A stretch of DNA of 64,000 bases, taken from contig MU401482.1 of assembly GCA_022579005.1 (NCBI GenBank), forward strand, positions 1-64,000, in the 5' to 3' direction. The notes below the pieces were generated by a model. That model ran no database searches. It saw only the letters and a program-made list of their open reading frames with translations, and was not told the origin of the DNA. Positions 60,965 through 64,000 of the stretch are shown here, piece by piece; the first letter of the stretch is position 1, and each line of letters begins with the position of its first letter. This DNA is from Poronia punctata (Eukaryota > Ascomycota > Sordariomycetes > Xylariales > Xylariaceae). The translations under genes were made by a program, and so were the position numbers.

Positions 60965-63900
60965 CTAACGCGATCCAATGCAATCCGATGTGGCCCAGTG
61001 TGGACTGTGGTCCTGTGCGATCGGAACGGCACGATGGAACTGATCGAGTGACCAACTGGCCGATTGACCCGGCGATCCGGTTTCGTTAGCGGATATACGA
61101 TCTTAGTCGCCAACTAATTACAAACAGGAAGAGTTAAAAATAAAAAATAAAAAGGGCCGGACAGTGACTGAGATGGGAAGATGGTAATCTTGTAATTCGG
61201 TAGTCGAAGTCAATAGGTGGTTTTAGCAGAGCGGAAAAAACGCGGTGATCACGGAATTGGGAATACCCAGTACCTACCTCGGACTGGACACATTCACGCA
61301 GGGGTTTGAGCCTCTCTTTTCCCAGGGTCCCCAATCTCGAAGTCCAACCAAGGTTTCTGTACAGGCACCAGGGCTTCCGTACCGTGCCGCAGCAGACCGC
61401 AGCAGACCCGGATATGACCAACGAAATGCTTGCCCAGCACTGAGGATTTGAAGCGGAGCAATGCCAAGGTAAGACCCAATACGTTATCGTCGTGGGTGAC
61501 GGTTATCTCGTACTGTGTTATCCCTTTCACCCTTGGGATCTTGGAGTGCTTGGAGTGCTTGGAGTGCTTGGAGCCGAGTACTTTTTTCTAGCTGGGTATG
61601 TAATGTACGGACATGTACTCGTGAGAACGCGTGTATCGAGCGAGATCTTGGTGCTTAAGCTTTGCGATGAAATCGACTAAGGGACGTCAAACACCCACGT
61701 TTTGGTGCCGGCTCATGAAGCCGATGGAACCTGGCTCCAACGACCCAAGACAAGTCAGGCCTAGCGTTCTGATAAACCTGGACCATCTAATAACGCACGC
61801 TGGCCAACGGTAGCCAATGAGACAGAGGCACGGAGGACTAGGCCCTGTTATTTATTAGGAAGAGGAACCCTGTGAGGGCAAAATAATTATTTATCGGTAT
61901 ATCATACCTATATGGTATACCAAGATGACTAATGATATGGCCCTTTGACAGTTGCCTCTAGTTCTTATGTGTACTTGTACATAGACTAGAATCGCATAAT
62001 ATAAGAAACACAAGACGAGGGAAGATATTAGGGATTGGGGATGACAATGAAATTGATAAGTTAGATGTACGATTAAATGGTTAAACTTACTCGTAGAGTC
62101 GCGCCAGATGGATAAGGGAGTGTGACACTACACGTACAAGGCGGGAAAATCTCCGATAGCGATGGCAAAAGAGATACCTCAGTTGTACCTATGCACAAAA
62201 GTTTGATCCAGGTACATTATCTGGTAGAAGTAGATGTCGCACCTCCTCGTACTCGTACCTTGACCAAGGAAGTTGGGTAGATTATCAAAACGTATCATCT
62301 ACTTGATCTATGGTCGTACCGCTTTGGAGCATAATTAAAATTTAAACCTGCGCATGTAGGTAGGTACTTATCTTTGAGGAAATGCTAGATAGTTCCAATA
62401 GTTGAGATACCTTCCCATTTCTTCACCATTTGCTCATCACCTGCCTCATGCCAAATTCTCACTCGGCAAGCCACGCATTTCCAGACGCACCATCATAATG
62501 CATCGCAGGAAAGGGCTGCAAGAACGAATAAGTACGATACGTAGGTACCCATGATGGAGAGGGGTCGGTTGAATTTGACCAAGACACAAGACTACTCGTA
62601 GGGGGAGGGGGTCCGCTTGCTTGCTCGCTCCTCCCTCCCCACGCCCTATCCACACCAATCCCATCAATCTATCCGTTGCCCATTTCATTGCCTTGTGCAT
62701 GTTGGCAATGTCTTGATTTGTTGGTCTGTTTGATACAGTATCATGATCTCAAGCAGTTAGATAGCCATGTGCAACCAGACCAATGCAGGGACGCCGAAAT
62801 TGAGGCGGCATAGAGGGATATATATTAATATTAGCTGCATGATAAGGCATCTCTGTTCGGCTCACAGACATCCCTTGACGTTGCAAATCCTGATGGTGCT
62901 TATTACCGTCATTAACTTCTGTTCGTCCCATTTCCCACTCGTATACTAGTCACAAATGATAAGCTGAACTTTTGTGTTGGAGCAGCGACAGATGAAAAAG
63001 GGATACACGGACGTACTGTGCATGTACGAGTACATCGTAGGCTGTCACCTGTAAAGACGGAAAAGTCAGGCAGGCCTGGAATCTAGACGAAATTGGCTGT
63101 CCTTGAGCAGGTTTTGCTAATCGTAGTTACAAAAAGTGTAGATCGTTGGGTGATTAATAATGATTGATTGATTGATCTACCAACACGTTTTGATTATCAA
63201 GGCCAGTAGATACACTTTTTGCAGAAAATCAAGGCGACAACAGGAGCAGACGATACCAAGTACAAAGGTAGCCTCATGTTCCGAGACCGTCTGCAGTCAT
63301 GGCAGTATGCACACATAGTACATACACGTAATGTACCTCCAATGTCTCAGACATGCATATCGACTCCTCTCAATCAACGGTTGACATTTTGACTCGCCAG
63401 CGAGGTGGATAGGCGGGTATTGCAAAGTGAGGGACCTGTAGGCTGTAGCAAACAACCCCAACCCCGAAAGCAGAACTAGAAGCTAGTCTAGGCGATCTAG
63501 AATTCAACCAACGCCGCTTGCTTTTTCCCAGACCGGACGTCGCATAGTCCAGCCAAAAGATTTGACAGTTGTGTCCACTCATGACGATGCATACGAGTAG
63601 GGGTGCATGGCAAACACACGGCCAATACGGTTCAAGAATTGATATGTCGGTTCCGACCTGTCAATGGATAGCTGAAACAAACATGTGGGTTCGATTCGAA
63701 GTTGAATCGTCGGCGCAAATCGTGGGGCAGCCGAAGTGTCATGTCATTGCGGGAATGGTTGAACGATCCCTTACGGGTAACTTCCACAGGTGGGTACATG
63801 CTCTTACGTGTAGGTAAGGGATTAAGGTAGCTGCAGCTGCCAGATGCCAGATGCCAAATGTAAGGTGTAGAGGGGGCTTGGTTCACTGTTACCAATCAGT

Positions 63901-64000
63901 GTCCAAGTACAAAATGCCTATCTCTTATCTACCTACACTAAGTAGGTAGGTACCTATTAGGGTCAGTACAAAACACCTTATAACATACTTTGTTGGTTGT
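60965..64000. other. 3-kb right-hand intergenic region
   Basis: I find no convincing gene. The first 150 bp repeat GATCCAATGCAATCC-like words. A CTTGGAGTG nonamer repeats four times at about 61542-61575. GTAGGTAGGTACC and TACGAGTA words recur, and a GATT run lies at 63160-63175. Small overlapping frames on both strands lack any family motif. Confidence 0.5.
61542..61575. repeat. CTTGGAGTG short tandem repeat
   Basis: Four near-perfect copies of a 9-base unit (CTTGGAGTG) lie head to tail in non-coding DNA. Confidence 0.7.

Overview
This window is nuclear DNA from a filamentous ascomycete (Pezizomycotina, probably Sordariomycetes). Genes carry short GT-AG introns with CTNAC-like branch points, and they include Zn2Cys6 regulators, UstYa-type proteins, a non-reducing polyketide synthase and a QDE-1-like RNA-dependent RNA polymerase. 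Two AT-rich blocks flanked by inverted repeats look like transposons erased by repeat-induced point mutation (RIP). I rebuilt twelve spliced gene models by hand from splice sites, reading frame and family motifs, plus one gene fragment. I could run no database search. Layout: 0-7 kb holds a mitochondrial ribosomal protein L49/Img2 gene, a PLP-dependent diaminopropionate ammonia-lyase-like gene, a 1.1-kb RIP-degraded inverted-repeat element with nested hairpins, an orphan gene fragment, and a four-exon membrane protein with 50 uninterrupted Gly-X-Y triplets. 9.2-10.6 kb holds eIF3e (Int6). 11.4-15.3 kb is the most interesting part. Two divergently transcribed proteins, each with one membrane segment and two HxxHC motifs (UstYa type), lie beside a small secreted precursor. 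That precursor has a signal peptide and five near-identical repeats separated by Lys-Arg. This is the layout of a kexin-processed, UstYa-modified ribosomal peptide (dikaritin-like RiPP) pathway. 16.2-22.1 kb is a non-reducing PKS, KS-AT-PT-ACP-ACP-CMeT, with no starter (SAT) domain and no releasing (TE/R) domain. 25.74-33.14 kb is a 7.4-kb element with 32-bp terminal inverted repeats and TA flanks, its interior almost pure A/T. 36.5-40.7 kb encodes the RNA-dependent RNA polymerase. 43.3-52.0 kb looks like a small amide-nitrogen locus: a nine-exon Zn2Cys6 regulator, an allantoate-permease-type MFS transporter and an amidase-signature hydrolase. A secreted tyrosinase, a conserved unknown gene and a second Zn2Cys6 regulator follow to 61 kb. 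The remaining DNA is intergenic. It is rich in short dispersed GGTAGGTACC/TACGAGTA-type motifs and microsatellites, and I see no convincing genes, tRNAs or rRNAs in it. How the parts may work together (inference): the precursor would be secreted, cut at Lys-Arg by kexin and modified by the two UstYa-type proteins. The PKS next door may or may not belong to that pathway. The transporter and amidase would import and hydrolyse an amide under the neighbouring regulator. RIP explains the two erased elements, and the RdRP would add RNA silencing as a second genome defence.
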